The notes: a model not told the origin generated them from the sequence alone. A stretch of DNA of 56,956 nt from Muribaculaceae bacterium (GCA_017462345.1 JAFTRI010000030.1:1-56956), one strand, 5' to 3'. Counted from the stretch's first letter, positions 7,264-16,639 are shown. Made by a program: numbers and translations.

Positions 7264-10245
7264 ATGAGGCTGATTGCGATAGTGTTCTTGGCTGCGGTCG
7301 GGGCGTTTCCCGTCTGTGGGCGTAATGTCATGCCGCTGAAAGTGGCAGGGGACAGTATCGGGGCTTGCATCATGGCTTCATTGCCGCCGAATACTTCGGT
7401 GGGTAAGGTAAAGGTTGAGAAGATTACGGTAAACGACAAGTGCCGCATGGTAAATGCAGATTTTAACGACGTGATGGGCTATCTTCCGATAAATGAAGAT
7501 GAGGTGTCCAAATTGAAAGGGATTGTCGCTAAATATCTTCCTGCAAAATATAGCGGTTATTCTGTGGAATTGAGTGTGAATGGCGTCAAAATCGACAGCT
7601 TGATACTCTTTGCCGGAAGAACTGTCGTTTCACCGACCGAGGACGGATATTTTGTGCAGGCCAAAAACGGAGTTAATGCACCGGCCGGTCTTGACGGTTG
7701 TAATATTGCAATGTGGCAAAGTCACGGATGGTATTTTGAACCGAAATTGAATCGATGGGAATGGCAGCGTGCAAGAATATTCCAGACGGTTGAAGACCTT
7801 TATACGCAGAGCTATGTGATGCCATTTCTGATGCCGATGCTCGAGAATGCCGGAGCATACGTTATAAGCCCGCGTGAGCGGGATGTGAATGCCAATGAGG
7901 TTATTGTTGACGGGGACGGGGGATATGCCTTTGACGGGTATCGTGAAACGGCGGGGCAAGAAAAATGGTCAGATGTAGCAACAAAAAGCGGATTCGCTTT
8001 TGCAAAAGCCATATTGGAAAATGGAGACAACCCGTTCAGGATGGGAAAGGCGAGGGCGGTGAATGCTGTCGCTGATGAGTCGGAAGCGTCCAGCGCGATG
8101 TGGTATGCCGACATTCCTGAATCGGGGACGTATGCTGTGTATGTTTCGTACGTGTCGTTGCCTAACAGTGCAAGCGATGTAAAGTATCGGGTTACGAGCC
8201 GTGCCGGTGTTAAGGAATATGTCGTAAACCAAAAGATGGGTGGCGGAACATGGGTATATCTTGGACATTTCCCGTTTGATGAGGGACAACAGGATTTGCC
8301 TGTCGTTGAAATGTCAAATGTGTCATCGGTTGCCGGGGCTGTTGTCAGTGCTGATGCCGTGAAGATAGGGGGCGGCATGGGGAATGTCGCAAGAAAGGTG
8401 AAGGGCGGTGAGGACGGAATAGACTACCGTTATGTCGTTAGCGGCTATCCGCGATTTACCGAGGGCGCACGTTATTGGTTGCAGTGGGCCGGTGTCCCGG
8501 ATTCGGTGTTTACACCGTCGGATTATGAAAACGATTATACTGATGACTACAAGTGTCGCGGCTCATGGGTGAATTATCTCGCTGGCGGTTCTTCGGTATT
8601 GCCCGGGCAGGAAGGTCTCGGGATTCCTGTCGACTTGTCATTTGCATTCCATACCGATGCCGGAACAACAATGAATGATACCATTATCGGTACTTTGGGG
8701 ATATATTACACCAAAGGATCCCGATATGCCAACGGGACATCCCGTTATGCCTCGAGAGACTTTACCGATGTCATTATGACAAATATTGTGAGGGATATAC
8801 GTGCCGGATATGAACCGGACTGGACGCGTCGGGGAATGTGGGACAAGAGCTACTATGAAGCACGTGTGCCCGAGGTCCCGTCGATGCTTCTTGAATTGTT
8901 GTCGCATCAGAATTTTGCCGATATGAAATACGGGCTTGATCCGACGTTCCGTTTCACGGTGAGTCGTGCAATCTACAAAGGGATGCTGCAGTTTATAGCG
9001 CATCGAGACAATAGGGCGTATATAGTGCAGCCGTTGCCGGTGAGGGGATTTGCTATTGACCGGAAGAGCGGGTCAACCTATCGCCTGAGTTGGAAGGAGA
9101 CAGTGGATACCCTTGAGAATACAGCCCGTCCTGATTATTATATTGTGGAGGAACGAGTGGGACGTGGAGAGTTCATTGAGATAGCCCGGGTTGAACATCC
9201 CGAATATGATGTTGCCATAAAGGATGGTGAGATACATTCTTATCGTGTTATTGCAGGAAACAGAGGTGGTGTGAGTTTTCCGTCGGAAGTGCTTGCCCTA
9301 TGCGATAAGGGAGATAAGGCTCCTGTCCTTATCGTGAACGGATTTACCAGAATCTCCGCTCCTGACACGTTTGATTCGGGAGAGATTGCAGGGTTCTACG
9401 ACGTGAAAGATCATGGCGTTCCATATATTACGGACATAAGTTTTATCGGCTCCCAGACGGAGTTCCGCCGCAGTATCCCCTGGATGGACGATGATGCCGC
9501 AGGATTCGGTGCAAGCCGTGCCGACTATGAGACGGAGGTTATTGCAGGAAACACGTTTGACTACGTTGCAATGCACGGAGAATCTGTTTCTGTAGCCGGT
9601 CATCCGTTTATATCGACAAGTGTCGAAGCGTTTATGGAATCGTCGTCACAACCCGGTATAGTGGATTTGATTTTAGGAAAACAGAAAGAGACGGTAGTGG
9701 GGCGTGGAGCATACGGCACAAAATACAAGACATTCCCTGCCGCACTGCAGGACAGGATCGCATATCTGAGCGGGAACGGATGCAGTATCTTTGTGTCGGG
9801 TTCTTATATTGCCACAGACTTGTGGGATAACGGGCGTGCAACAGAATCGGATCGCGAATTTGCCAGCAAGATTCTCGGATATAAGTGGAGAACCGGACAG
9901 GCGTCGGTGACAGGAGAGGTCAATCATGTGCAATCGCGTTACGGTATTTTCGATGACGGATGTTATTCGTTCCATTCGGAATTGAACAGCGAATGTTATG
10001 TCGTAGAGTCGCCGGACTCATTTTATCCTGCTGATGACAAGCGAGGGGCAACTATCCTGAGATATTCCGAAAATAATCTTGTTTCCGGAACTGCATTTGA
10101 TGCCGGAAAGTACCGTGTGGTAGCAATAGGATTTCCGTTTGAGACCATTTCCGACGAATCAGGACGTGTCAAACTGATGGGTAAGGTGCTCGGATTCCTG
10201 TCGGAAAAGAATAAACAGAATGTAAAAAGCAAAAAAACAAAATAA
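7264..10245 (+). CDS. Secreted amidase-like protein with inserted golvesin-type domain ('xanthan lyase' family)
   Basis: A start at ATG 7264 gives 993 residues with a signal peptide (MRLIAIVFLAAVGAFPVCG); the longer frame from TTG 7228 adds 12 residues that do not fit one. Amidase-like metal and catalytic positions are visible but spread out: His154 (WQSHGWYF), Glu178 (QTVEDLY), His463 (AFHTDAG) and Glu544 (LLELLSHQN). Between the first and second halves (~245-380) lies a golvesin C-terminal-like beta-sandwich (YADIPESGTYAVYVSY, TWVYLGHFPF, VSADAVKIGGG). A fibronectin-like domain follows (~585-680). Databases often call relatives 'xanthan lyase', but I see no lyase motif; cleavage of peptidoglycan cross-bridges or stem peptides is more likely here. 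It lacks a T9SS tail, unlike the upstream amidases. The next gene starts 31 nt later with no terminator between. Confidence 0.7.
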   Translation: MRLIAIVFLAAVGAFPVCGRNVMPLKVAGDSIGACIMASLPPNTSVGKVKVEKITVNDKCRMVNADFNDVMGYLPINEDEVSKLKGIVAKYLPAKYSGYSVELSVNGVKIDSLILFAGRTVVSPTEDGYFVQAKNGVNAPAGLDGCNIAMWQSHGWYFEPKLNRWEWQRARIFQTVEDLYTQSYVMPFLMPMLENAGAYVISPRERDVNANEVIVDGDGGYAFDGYRETAGQEKWSDVATKSGFAFAKAILENGDNPFRMGKARAVNAVADESEASSAMWYADIPESGTYAVYVSYVSLPNSASDVKYRVTSRAGVKEYVVNQKMGGGTWVYLGHFPFDEGQQDLPVVEMSNVSSVAGAVVSADAVKIGGGMGNVARKVKGGEDGIDYRYVVSGYPRFTEGARYWLQWAGVPDSVFTPSDYENDYTDDYKCRGSWVNYLAGGSSVLPGQEGLGIPVDLSFAFHTDAGTTMNDTIIGTLGIYYTKGSRYANGTSRYASRDFTDVIMTNIVRDIRAGYEPDWTRRGMWDKSYYEARVPEVPSMLLELLSHQNFADMKYGLDPTFRFTVSRAIYKGMLQFIAHRDNRAYIVQPLPVRGFAIDRKSGSTYRLSWKETVDTLENTARPDYYIVEERVGRGEFIEIARVEHPEYDVAIKDGEIHSYRVIAGNRGGVSFPSEVLALCDKGDKAPVLIVNGFTRISAPDTFDSGEIAGFYDVKDHGVPYITDISFIGSQTEFRRSIPWMDDDAAGFGASRADYETEVIAGNTFDYVAMHGESVSVAGHPFISTSVEAFMESSSQPGIVDLILGKQKETVVGRGAYGTKYKTFPAALQDRIAYLSGNGCSIFVSGSYIATDLWDNGRATESDREFASKILGYKWRTGQASVTGEVNHVQSRYGIFDDGCYSFHSELNSECYVVESPDSFYPADDKRGATILRYSENNLVSGTAFDAGKYRVVAIGFPFETISDESGRVKLMGKVLGFLSEKNKQNVKSKKTK

Positions 10246-10276
10246 TTAATCATTTAAAAACATAATAACATTTACA

Positions 10277-11737
10277 ATGAAAACTATCAATTGTTTTATC
10301 CCTTATGCTGATGCTCAACAAGTGAAAGCAACCGTTGACGGTCTTCGTCAGAATGCTTTGGTGTCGAAAATCTTCCTTCTTGCTACAGATGCGAATGCTG
10401 CTGCCGTTGAAGGTTGTGAAATAATCACAGTCGACACGCTCAACAGCTCAGCAACCATGAAAAAAATTGCTGTTGCAACTGACGGTGACTACACTCTTCT
10501 CTACACTAAGTATAACAACCTTGTGATGGGTTATCTTGCTCTTGAACGTATGGTTCGTCTTGCGAATGACTCTAAGGCTGCTATGGTTTATGCAGATAAC
10601 TATCAAATCGTTGAAGGTAAAAAAACTAATGCTCCCGTTATAGATTATCAGTTCGGTTCACTTCGCGATGATTTCAACTTCGGTTCAGTTCTATTCTTCT
10701 GCACAAAGGCATTGAAAGCCGCTGCTGCCGAAATTGATGCTGAATATACTGCAGCCGGTCTTTATGACCTTCGTTTAAAAGTATCTCGTCAAGGTGATCT
10801 TGTTCATATTAACGAATATCTTTACACGGAAATTGCTCTTCCTGTAGCGACAGAAGGGGAATCTCACTTTAGCTACGTAGATCCCAAGAACCGTGGTGTG
10901 CAGATTGAAATGGAGCAGGCTTGTACCGACCACCTCAAAAAAATCGGAGGTTACCTTGAACCAAAATTTGAAGAAATCAACTTCAATCAAGGTGATTTTG
11001 AATATGAAGCATCGGTTATCATTCCTGTCCGTAACCGTGTTCGCACAATTCGGGATGCGATCAAGAGTGTACTTTCTCAAAAAACCGATTTCAAGTTCAA
11101 CCTCATCATTATTGATAATGGTTCTACTGACGGTACTACTGAGGCTATAGATGAATTTAAGAACGACGAACGTCTTATCCACATTATTCCAGAACGCGAT
11201 GACCTCGGTATCGGTGGTTGTTGGAACATGGGTGTAAATCACCCCAAATGCGGTAAATTTGCCGTTCAATTGGATAGCGACGATGTTTACAGTAATGAAA
11301 ACACTCTCGCTACTATGGTTAAAGCATTCTACGACCAAAATTGCTCAATGGTAGTAGGTACTTATATGCTTACCGACATCAATATGCAAATGATCCCCCC
11401 GGGTGTAATCGATCATAAAGAGTGGACTCCTGAAAATGGTCGCAATAATGCACTTCGTATCAATGGTCTTGGTGCTCCACGTGCATTCTATACTCCAATG
11501 CTTCGTGAAATCAATGTACCTAACACAAGTTATGGTGAAGACTATGCACTTGGTCTTGCATTCTCTCGTCGTTATCAAATCGGTCGCGTGTATGACGTAG
11601 TTTACTACTGCCGCCGTTGGGAAGATAACTCTGACCACGCTTTGGACATCAACAAGACTAATGCCAACAACCTTTACAAGGACCGTATCCGCACTTGGGA
11701 ACTCCAAGCTCGTGTCGAATTAAACAAAAACAAATAA
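10277..11737 (+). CDS. Cytosolic glycosyltransferase family 2 protein, tandem GT-A domains
   Basis: 486 residues, no signal peptide or membrane segment. The C-terminal half (~245-480) is a standard GT2 domain: SVIIPVRNR, LIIIDNGSTDGTTE for nucleotide-sugar binding and the DxD-type QLDSDDVYS for the metal. The N-terminal half (~1-240) has the same rhythm in weaker form (CFIPYADAQQVKATVDGL, MVYADNYQI), so it looks like a second, degenerate GT-A domain. Acceptor and donor are unknown. It opens a run of tightly spaced genes (12 nt to the next) that ends with murQ, so a role in handling recovered amino sugars is plausible but unproven. Its codons are far more biased to C/T-ending forms (CGT, GGT, CTT, GCT) than those of the upstream genes, suggesting high expression. 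Confidence 0.75.
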   Translation: MKTINCFIPYADAQQVKATVDGLRQNALVSKIFLLATDANAAAVEGCEIITVDTLNSSATMKKIAVATDGDYTLLYTKYNNLVMGYLALERMVRLANDSKAAMVYADNYQIVEGKKTNAPVIDYQFGSLRDDFNFGSVLFFCTKALKAAAAEIDAEYTAAGLYDLRLKVSRQGDLVHINEYLYTEIALPVATEGESHFSYVDPKNRGVQIEMEQACTDHLKKIGGYLEPKFEEINFNQGDFEYEASVIIPVRNRVRTIRDAIKSVLSQKTDFKFNLIIIDNGSTDGTTEAIDEFKNDERLIHIIPERDDLGIGGCWNMGVNHPKCGKFAVQLDSDDVYSNENTLATMVKAFYDQNCSMVVGTYMLTDINMQMIPPGVIDHKEWTPENGRNNALRINGLGAPRAFYTPMLREINVPNTSYGEDYALGLAFSRRYQIGRVYDVVYYCRRWEDNSDHALDINKTNANNLYKDRIRTWELQARVELNKNK

Positions 11738-11749
11738 TTCCTTACGGTT

Positions 11750-12679
11750 GTGGTAAATACTGAAATTGTAAACAAATTTATTGGTGAGCAGTTGGCCGAG
11801 TGGCCGACTGCCGCCGATAATTTCAAAGCTCTCGAAGGCGTCAAGGTAAAAGAGCTTGATGTTGATGGAATGAAAATCAAAGTGCAATTTAATCCTGCAC
11901 GCATCGTTTCTTCGTCGGCAAAAGTTGACGCCAAGTCTTTGAAAGAGCGTAAATGTTTTCTTTGCACTGAAAATCGTCCCTCAGTGCAACGTGGTATTGA
12001 TTGGGGTAATGGTTATATAATCCTTATTAACCCGTTCCCTATTTTCCCCCGACATTTGACAATTCCCGATAAAGGACATGTGGACCAGCTCATAAAAGGC
12101 CGTATCGCCGATATGATGTCGTTGGCTCATGATCTTGACGGATACACTGTTTTCTACAATGGTCCCAAGTGTGGGGCTTCTGCTCCCGACCACATGCACT
12201 TTCAAGCAGGCAACAGCGATTTTCTCACAATAGGCGAGGCTCTCGAAAATGCCGAGTTGAAGACTGTCGTTACCGATGGTGATGCAGTGCTGGCCTTGTG
12301 TGATACATTGCCGTTGAATGTATTTGTTATTGATGCCACCGACCCGCAAGCAGGTGAGCGTTTGTTTGCTCGTTTGTATGATGCAATACCTGTGCCGGAA
12401 GGTGAAAAAGAGCCCATGATGAATCTGCTCTGTTTTGCTACCCCCGCAGGTGTGCGTCTTGTGGTAATTCCTCGTAAACAACATCGTCCGTCGTTCTACG
12501 GAACCGAGGGAGACGATAAAATGTTGCTCAGCCCCGCATCGGTTGATATGGGTGGCGTGTTCATCACTCCGCTTGAAAAAGACTTTGTGAAACTTGATGC
12601 TGAGTTGGTAAAGGTAATCTTCAACGAGTTGTGCTTGAGCAAAGCCGATGTTGAAGAAATTGTCAACAAGATAAACTAA
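11750..12679 (+). CDS. DUF4922 protein, HIT/GalT-like nucleotidyltransferase fold
   Basis: 309 residues from a GTG start. Two features point to the HIT superfamily, as in galactose-1-phosphate uridylyltransferase and Ap4A phosphorylase: a CxxC pair (CFLCTENRPS, ~66-69) that may bind zinc, and the HxHxQ active-site motif DHMHFQAGN (~147-154), where the middle histidine would carry the nucleotidyl group. LINPFPIFPRHLTIP matches the fold's conserved strand before the active site. The family is common in Bacteroidetes and has no settled function that I know of. Location between a glycosyltransferase and a SpoIID protein in the salvage operon suggests a nucleotide- or sugar-phosphate-transferring step; that is inference. 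Cytosolic. Confidence 0.7.
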   Translation: MVNTEIVNKFIGEQLAEWPTAADNFKALEGVKVKELDVDGMKIKVQFNPARIVSSSAKVDAKSLKERKCFLCTENRPSVQRGIDWGNGYIILINPFPIFPRHLTIPDKGHVDQLIKGRIADMMSLAHDLDGYTVFYNGPKCGASAPDHMHFQAGNSDFLTIGEALENAELKTVVTDGDAVLALCDTLPLNVFVIDATDPQAGERLFARLYDAIPVPEGEKEPMMNLLCFATPAGVRLVVIPRKQHRPSFYGTEGDDKMLLSPASVDMGGVFITPLEKDFVKLDAELVKVIFNELCLSKADVEEIVNKIN

Positions 12680-12688
12680 GATTCTTTC

Positions 12689-14005
12689 ATGGAAGAACCT
12701 AAAATCAAGGTAGGCATTATGAGTGCCGCCGAAGTGCATTTTACACTTGACGGTCAATATAATGTGCTCGACAAAACCATCAGTGGCAGCCAAGTTGCTA
12801 CCACCGATGGTAATGTTATTATTTGGAACGGCCAAAAATTTGAGCAATTGGAATTTGTCCCAGTTGATGAGGCATCAGCGTCTTTTGAACTTCAGGATGT
12901 CACGATTGGGGTCAATTTCCACTGGGAACGTAAAGAAACACAGCGTTTTAAGGGTGCACTCCGACTCATTGTCGAACATGGGAAAATCACACCCGTGAAT
13001 ATCCTTGGAGTTGAAGACTATTTGTTAAGCGTAATATCATCGGAAATGAGTGCTACGGCATCTCTCGAATTGCTTAAGGCTCATGCCGTAATTTCCCGTA
13101 GCTGGTTGCTTGCGCAAATTGACAAAAACAAGCGCATAGAGATGTCGGGAGAGAAATATGTTGCGGCCGAGAACATTGAAGGAGAGTTGATTAAATGGTA
13201 TGACCGTGAAGACCATGTCAACTTTGACGTGTGTGCCGATGACCACTGTCAACGTTATCAGGGTATTACCCGTGCATCTACTCCTCAGGTTGCCAAGGCA
13301 ATCGAAGCGACTCGCGGTCAAGTGTTGATGGACGGTGAAAACCTTTGTGACGCTCGATTCTCAAAATGCTGTGGTGGCGTTTATGAAGAATTTGAAAACT
13401 GCTGGGAACCGATTCACTACAACTATCTTGTGGCACGTCGTGATGGAGTGAACGAGCTCGATTTCCCAAATCTCACGATAGAAAAGAACGCCCAAGAGTG
13501 GATACTATCTCGTCCCGAGGCTCATTGCAATACTGCCGACGCTGAAATCTTATCTCAGGTTTTGAACAACTACGATCAGGAAACGACCGATTTCTACCGC
13601 TGGACTGTCTCTTATAGCCAAGATGAAATCGCCAAATTGGTAAAAGAACGTTCCGGTACAGATTACGGCAACATTGTTGACCTTGTCCCCGTAGCCCGTG
13701 GAACATCAGGACGTCTCTATAAACTGAAAATCGTGGGAACTAAGAAAACCCTGACAATAGGTAAGGAACTTGAAATACGCCGAACCCTTTCTCCCTCTCA
13801 TCTCTACAGCTCTGCTTTTGTAGTAGAGAAAGGTGAAAATGACGCTAACGGACTTCCGTCTTCCTTTACACTCAAAGGAGCCGGTTGGGGTCATGGCGTA
13901 GGGTTGTGTCAGATCGGTGCCGCTGTTATGGGAGCCAAAGGCTATTCCTACGAAAAGATATTGTTGCATTATTTCATTGATGCTTCTATCAAGAAATTAT
14001 ATTAA
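12689..14005 (+). CDS. SpoIID/LytB-domain protein without signal peptide
   Basis: 438 residues. The SpoIID domain is clear: VEDYLLSVISSEMSA with the expected catalytic Glu119, LLKAHAVISRSW, and the C-terminal GWGHGVGLCQIGAAVMGAKGYSYEKILLHYF. SpoIID of Bacillus is a lytic transglycosylase acting on glycan strands stripped of stem peptides, and relatives are known as amidase enhancers. Two oddities: the N-terminus (MEEPKIKVGIMSAAE) has no signal peptide, and only 9 nt separate it from the previous gene, so no longer start is possible; and the middle carries a cysteine-rich insert (CADDHC ~198, SKCCGGVYEEFENC ~236) that could bind metal. It may act in the cytoplasm on imported muropeptides. Confidence 0.85.
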   Translation: MEEPKIKVGIMSAAEVHFTLDGQYNVLDKTISGSQVATTDGNVIIWNGQKFEQLEFVPVDEASASFELQDVTIGVNFHWERKETQRFKGALRLIVEHGKITPVNILGVEDYLLSVISSEMSATASLELLKAHAVISRSWLLAQIDKNKRIEMSGEKYVAAENIEGELIKWYDREDHVNFDVCADDHCQRYQGITRASTPQVAKAIEATRGQVLMDGENLCDARFSKCCGGVYEEFENCWEPIHYNYLVARRDGVNELDFPNLTIEKNAQEWILSRPEAHCNTADAEILSQVLNNYDQETTDFYRWTVSYSQDEIAKLVKERSGTDYGNIVDLVPVARGTSGRLYKLKIVGTKKTLTIGKELEIRRTLSPSHLYSSAFVVEKGENDANGLPSSFTLKGAGWGHGVGLCQIGAAVMGAKGYSYEKILLHYFIDASIKKLY

Positions 14006-14031
14006 TAACTTATAAACCAATCATTAGAATA

Positions 14032-15393
14032 ATGAATAAAGTAACAAAACGCAATCCATGGGCTTGGATTCCCACGCTCTATTTTGCACAGGGTATACCA
14101 TTCATCTTTATCAATATGGTGACAATGGTGCTCTTCACTCAGCTTGGCATGTCAGAGACCGATGCCACCCTTTATACCGGCTGGCTTTATCTGCCTTGGG
14201 TAATCAAGCCTTTCTGGGGCCCTATTGTGGATATTATACGTACAAAACGCTGGTGGACCGTTACAATGCAGATATGTGTGGCAATAGGTCTTGCTGCAAT
14301 AGCATTTACACTACCGTTGCCTAACAAAGAAGAAATTGCAGAGGGACTGCCCGTGAGTGCATTCATGCTGTGTCTTTTCTTCTATTTTATCACTGCATTC
14401 TGTTCTGCTACTCACGATATTGCATCCGACGGATTCTATATGATTGCCCTTAATACCTCGGAACAGAGTATGTTTGTGGGTATCCGTTCCACTTTCTACC
14501 GTTGTGCCAATGTGTTCGGACAGGGTGGACTTGTGATGCTTGCCGGTTTTCTTGAAGCACAGACAGGCAGTGTATCTACAGCATGGCAGTACACGGTTAT
14601 AATCTGTGCGGTATTCTTTGCTGTGGTATCAATATGGCATGCATTCATTCTTCCGACCCCCTCGGCCGACAAGGCTGTTGGCGGAAGTGATACCAAGAAG
14701 AAAAGTGTCGGTGATATTTTAAAAGAATTTTCCGGCTCATTTGTAACATTCTTCCAAAAGAAGCATGTTGTGCTTGCAATGTTGTTTATGCTTCTTTATC
14801 GTTTGCCTGAAGCTCAAGTGGTAAAACTTTGTCAGCCATTCCTTCTTGCAGCGCGAGATGCCGGCGGTCTCGGAATGACACAGACTGAAGTCGGTTTCGC
14901 ATACGGTACACTTGCAATTATCGGTCTTACAATTGGTGGTATCATCGGAGGTATTTGTGCATCTAATGGAGGCTTGAAAAAATGGATTTGGCCAATGGCT
15001 CTTGCTACATCCCTTAACTGTGTGGCTTATATTATTCTATCAAACTTCCAGCCCGACTATGCATTGTGGGGTGACCGCATGGTGATTTTCTCTGCTATTA
15101 TTCTCGAACAATTTGCCTACGGATTTGGTTTCACGGCATTTATGCTTTATATGATGTACTTTGCAGATGGACCATACAAAACTTCACACTATGCAATTTG
15201 TACCGCATTCATGGCTCTTGGTATGATGTTGCCTGGTATGGCTGCCGGTTGGATTAAGGAAAGTCTCCTTGGCAATTCTTACATCATGTTCTTCTGGTGG
15301 GTACTTGCTTGTAACGTTGCAACATGGATTGTAACAGCACTTGTACGCAAGCATATAGATCCCAAGTATGGAGCAAAGGAAGTAAAGGAATAA
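14032..15393 (+). CDS. ampG: AmpG-like MFS muropeptide permease
   Basis: 453 residues, ~12 hydrophobic segments of the major facilitator superfamily. The start NPWAWIPTLYFAQGIPFIFINM and the later GWLYLPWVIKPFWGPIVD and ATHDIASDGFYM are typical of the AmpG/PAT branch, which in proteobacteria carries GlcNAc-anhydroMurNAc-peptides across the inner membrane. The neighbours (SpoIID upstream, NamZ-type muramidase 4 nt downstream) agree with import of wall fragments. The exact cargo cannot be read from sequence. Confidence 0.8.
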   Translation: MNKVTKRNPWAWIPTLYFAQGIPFIFINMVTMVLFTQLGMSETDATLYTGWLYLPWVIKPFWGPIVDIIRTKRWWTVTMQICVAIGLAAIAFTLPLPNKEEIAEGLPVSAFMLCLFFYFITAFCSATHDIASDGFYMIALNTSEQSMFVGIRSTFYRCANVFGQGGLVMLAGFLEAQTGSVSTAWQYTVIICAVFFAVVSIWHAFILPTPSADKAVGGSDTKKKSVGDILKEFSGSFVTFFQKKHVVLAMLFMLLYRLPEAQVVKLCQPFLLAARDAGGLGMTQTEVGFAYGTLAIIGLTIGGIIGGICASNGGLKKWIWPMALATSLNCVAYIILSNFQPDYALWGDRMVIFSAIILEQFAYGFGFTAFMLYMMYFADGPYKTSHYAICTAFMALGMMLPGMAAGWIKESLLGNSYIMFFWWVLACNVATWIVTALVRKHIDPKYGAKEVKE

Positions 15394-15397
15394 CAAT

Positions 15398-16639
15398 ATG
15401 AAAAAGCTATCGATACTTTTAACGCTGGTTCTATCTGTGTCACTTATGGGAGTGGCACAGGTGAAACCGGGTGTCGAGGTGCTTCGCGACGGTGGTTTTG
15501 AGCAGTTGAAAGGCAAGCGTGTGGGGTTGATTACCAATCCCAGCGGTGTTGACAACAATCTTGTCTCGACTATAGATATACTTGCCGCTGCCCCCGGAGT
15601 TAAACTCAATGCGCTTTACAGCCCTGAACATGGTGTGCGTGGTGACGTTCATGCCGGAGCCAAGGTCGATACTTATACCGACAGCAAGACAGGCGTTACT
15701 GTCTATTCGCTATATGGCAAGAACAAGAAGCCGTCGGCAGAGATGCTTGCAGATGTGGATGTGCTTGTCTATGATATTCAGGACAACGGTTGCCGTTCAT
15801 TTACGTATATCAGCACAATGGGTCTGTGTATGGAAGCATGTGCCGAAAATGGCAAGGAATTTATGGTACTTGACCGTCCCAATCCTCTTTCGGGCTTGAA
15901 GGTTGAGGGAAATATTGTAGAAGAGGGGTTCTTTTCGTTGGTGAGCCAGTTCCCTATCCCGTATCTTTACGGACTGACACCCGGAGAGCTTGCGCTCATG
16001 CTCAATGACGGTATGCTTAAAGATGGGGTGAAGACAAATCTGACGGTTGTCCCGATGGACGGATGGAAACGTTATATGACATTCGAGCAGACCGGTATGC
16101 CGTGGATTCTCCCGTCTCCTCACCAGCCTTATCCACAGTCGGCGGTGTATTATCCTACTACAGGAATAATCGGTGAACTGTACAATATCTCGATAGGGGT
16201 AGGATATACGATGCCGTTCCAGTTGATATGTGCCTCATGGATTGATGCCGATAAATTCTGTGAACGTCTCAATGCACTGAATCTTAAAGGAGTAATTTTC
16301 CGCCCTATTCACATCAAGCCGTTCTATAGCATGGGTAAGGGGGAGAATATTCAGGGTGTCCAACTTTATGTCGCGGATGTGCTTGGTGCAGAACTGACCA
16401 TGATCCAGTTCCATGCAATGGAAATATTGGCTGAAATGTACCCCGACAAGCGTCTGCTCGACGAGGATGGCCAAGGGACATTGGGTAACCGGTGGAACAT
16501 GTTTGACAAGGTGTGCGGAACCGACAAGATACGCTTGCAGTTCTCAGAAAGATATAAGGTTTCCGACATCATGGGTTACTGGAACAAGGATGTCGAGCCG
16601 TTTAAAGCCAAATCAAGTAAATATTATTTATATAACTAA
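15398..16639 (+). CDS. namZ: Exo-beta-N-acetylmuramidase, NamZ family (DUF1343, GH171)
   Basis: 413 residues with a signal peptide (MKKLSILLTLVLSVSLMGVAQ), so periplasmic or exported. The DUF1343 pattern is complete: GVEVLRDGGF, KGKRVGLITNPSGVD, the SPEHGVRGD segment that carries the family's proposed catalytic glutamate, DVLVYDIQDNGCRSFTYISTM, DRPNPL, MPWILPSPHQPYPQSAVYYP. Members from Bacillus subtilis (YbbC) and Tannerella forsythia release terminal MurNAc from the non-reducing end of peptide-free glycan. Such glycan is what amidases generate, so the enzyme fits after the amidases and before MurNAc uptake by the MurT homologue at 19470. Length matches the family. Confidence 0.85.
   Translation: MKKLSILLTLVLSVSLMGVAQVKPGVEVLRDGGFEQLKGKRVGLITNPSGVDNNLVSTIDILAAAPGVKLNALYSPEHGVRGDVHAGAKVDTYTDSKTGVTVYSLYGKNKKPSAEMLADVDVLVYDIQDNGCRSFTYISTMGLCMEACAENGKEFMVLDRPNPLSGLKVEGNIVEEGFFSLVSQFPIPYLYGLTPGELALMLNDGMLKDGVKTNLTVVPMDGWKRYMTFEQTGMPWILPSPHQPYPQSAVYYPTTGIIGELYNISIGVGYTMPFQLICASWIDADKFCERLNALNLKGVIFRPIHIKPFYSMGKGENIQGVQLYVADVLGAELTMIQFHAMEILAEMYPDKRLLDEDGQGTLGNRWNMFDKVCGTDKIRLQFSERYKVSDIMGYWNKDVEPFKAKSSKYYLYN

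Noticed and set aside
7812-8378. 188-residue open frame on the minus strand
   Set aside because: Opposite the golvesin/amidase gene; serine- and proline-rich low-information translation typical of a shadow frame.
10775-11338. 187-residue open frame on the minus strand
   Set aside because: Antisense to the GT2 catalytic domain, no signal, domain or promoter.
11981-12847. 288-residue open frame on the minus strand
   Set aside because: It lies opposite the DUF4922 and SpoIID genes, which have clear motifs; its translation has no family pattern and arises from their codon bias.
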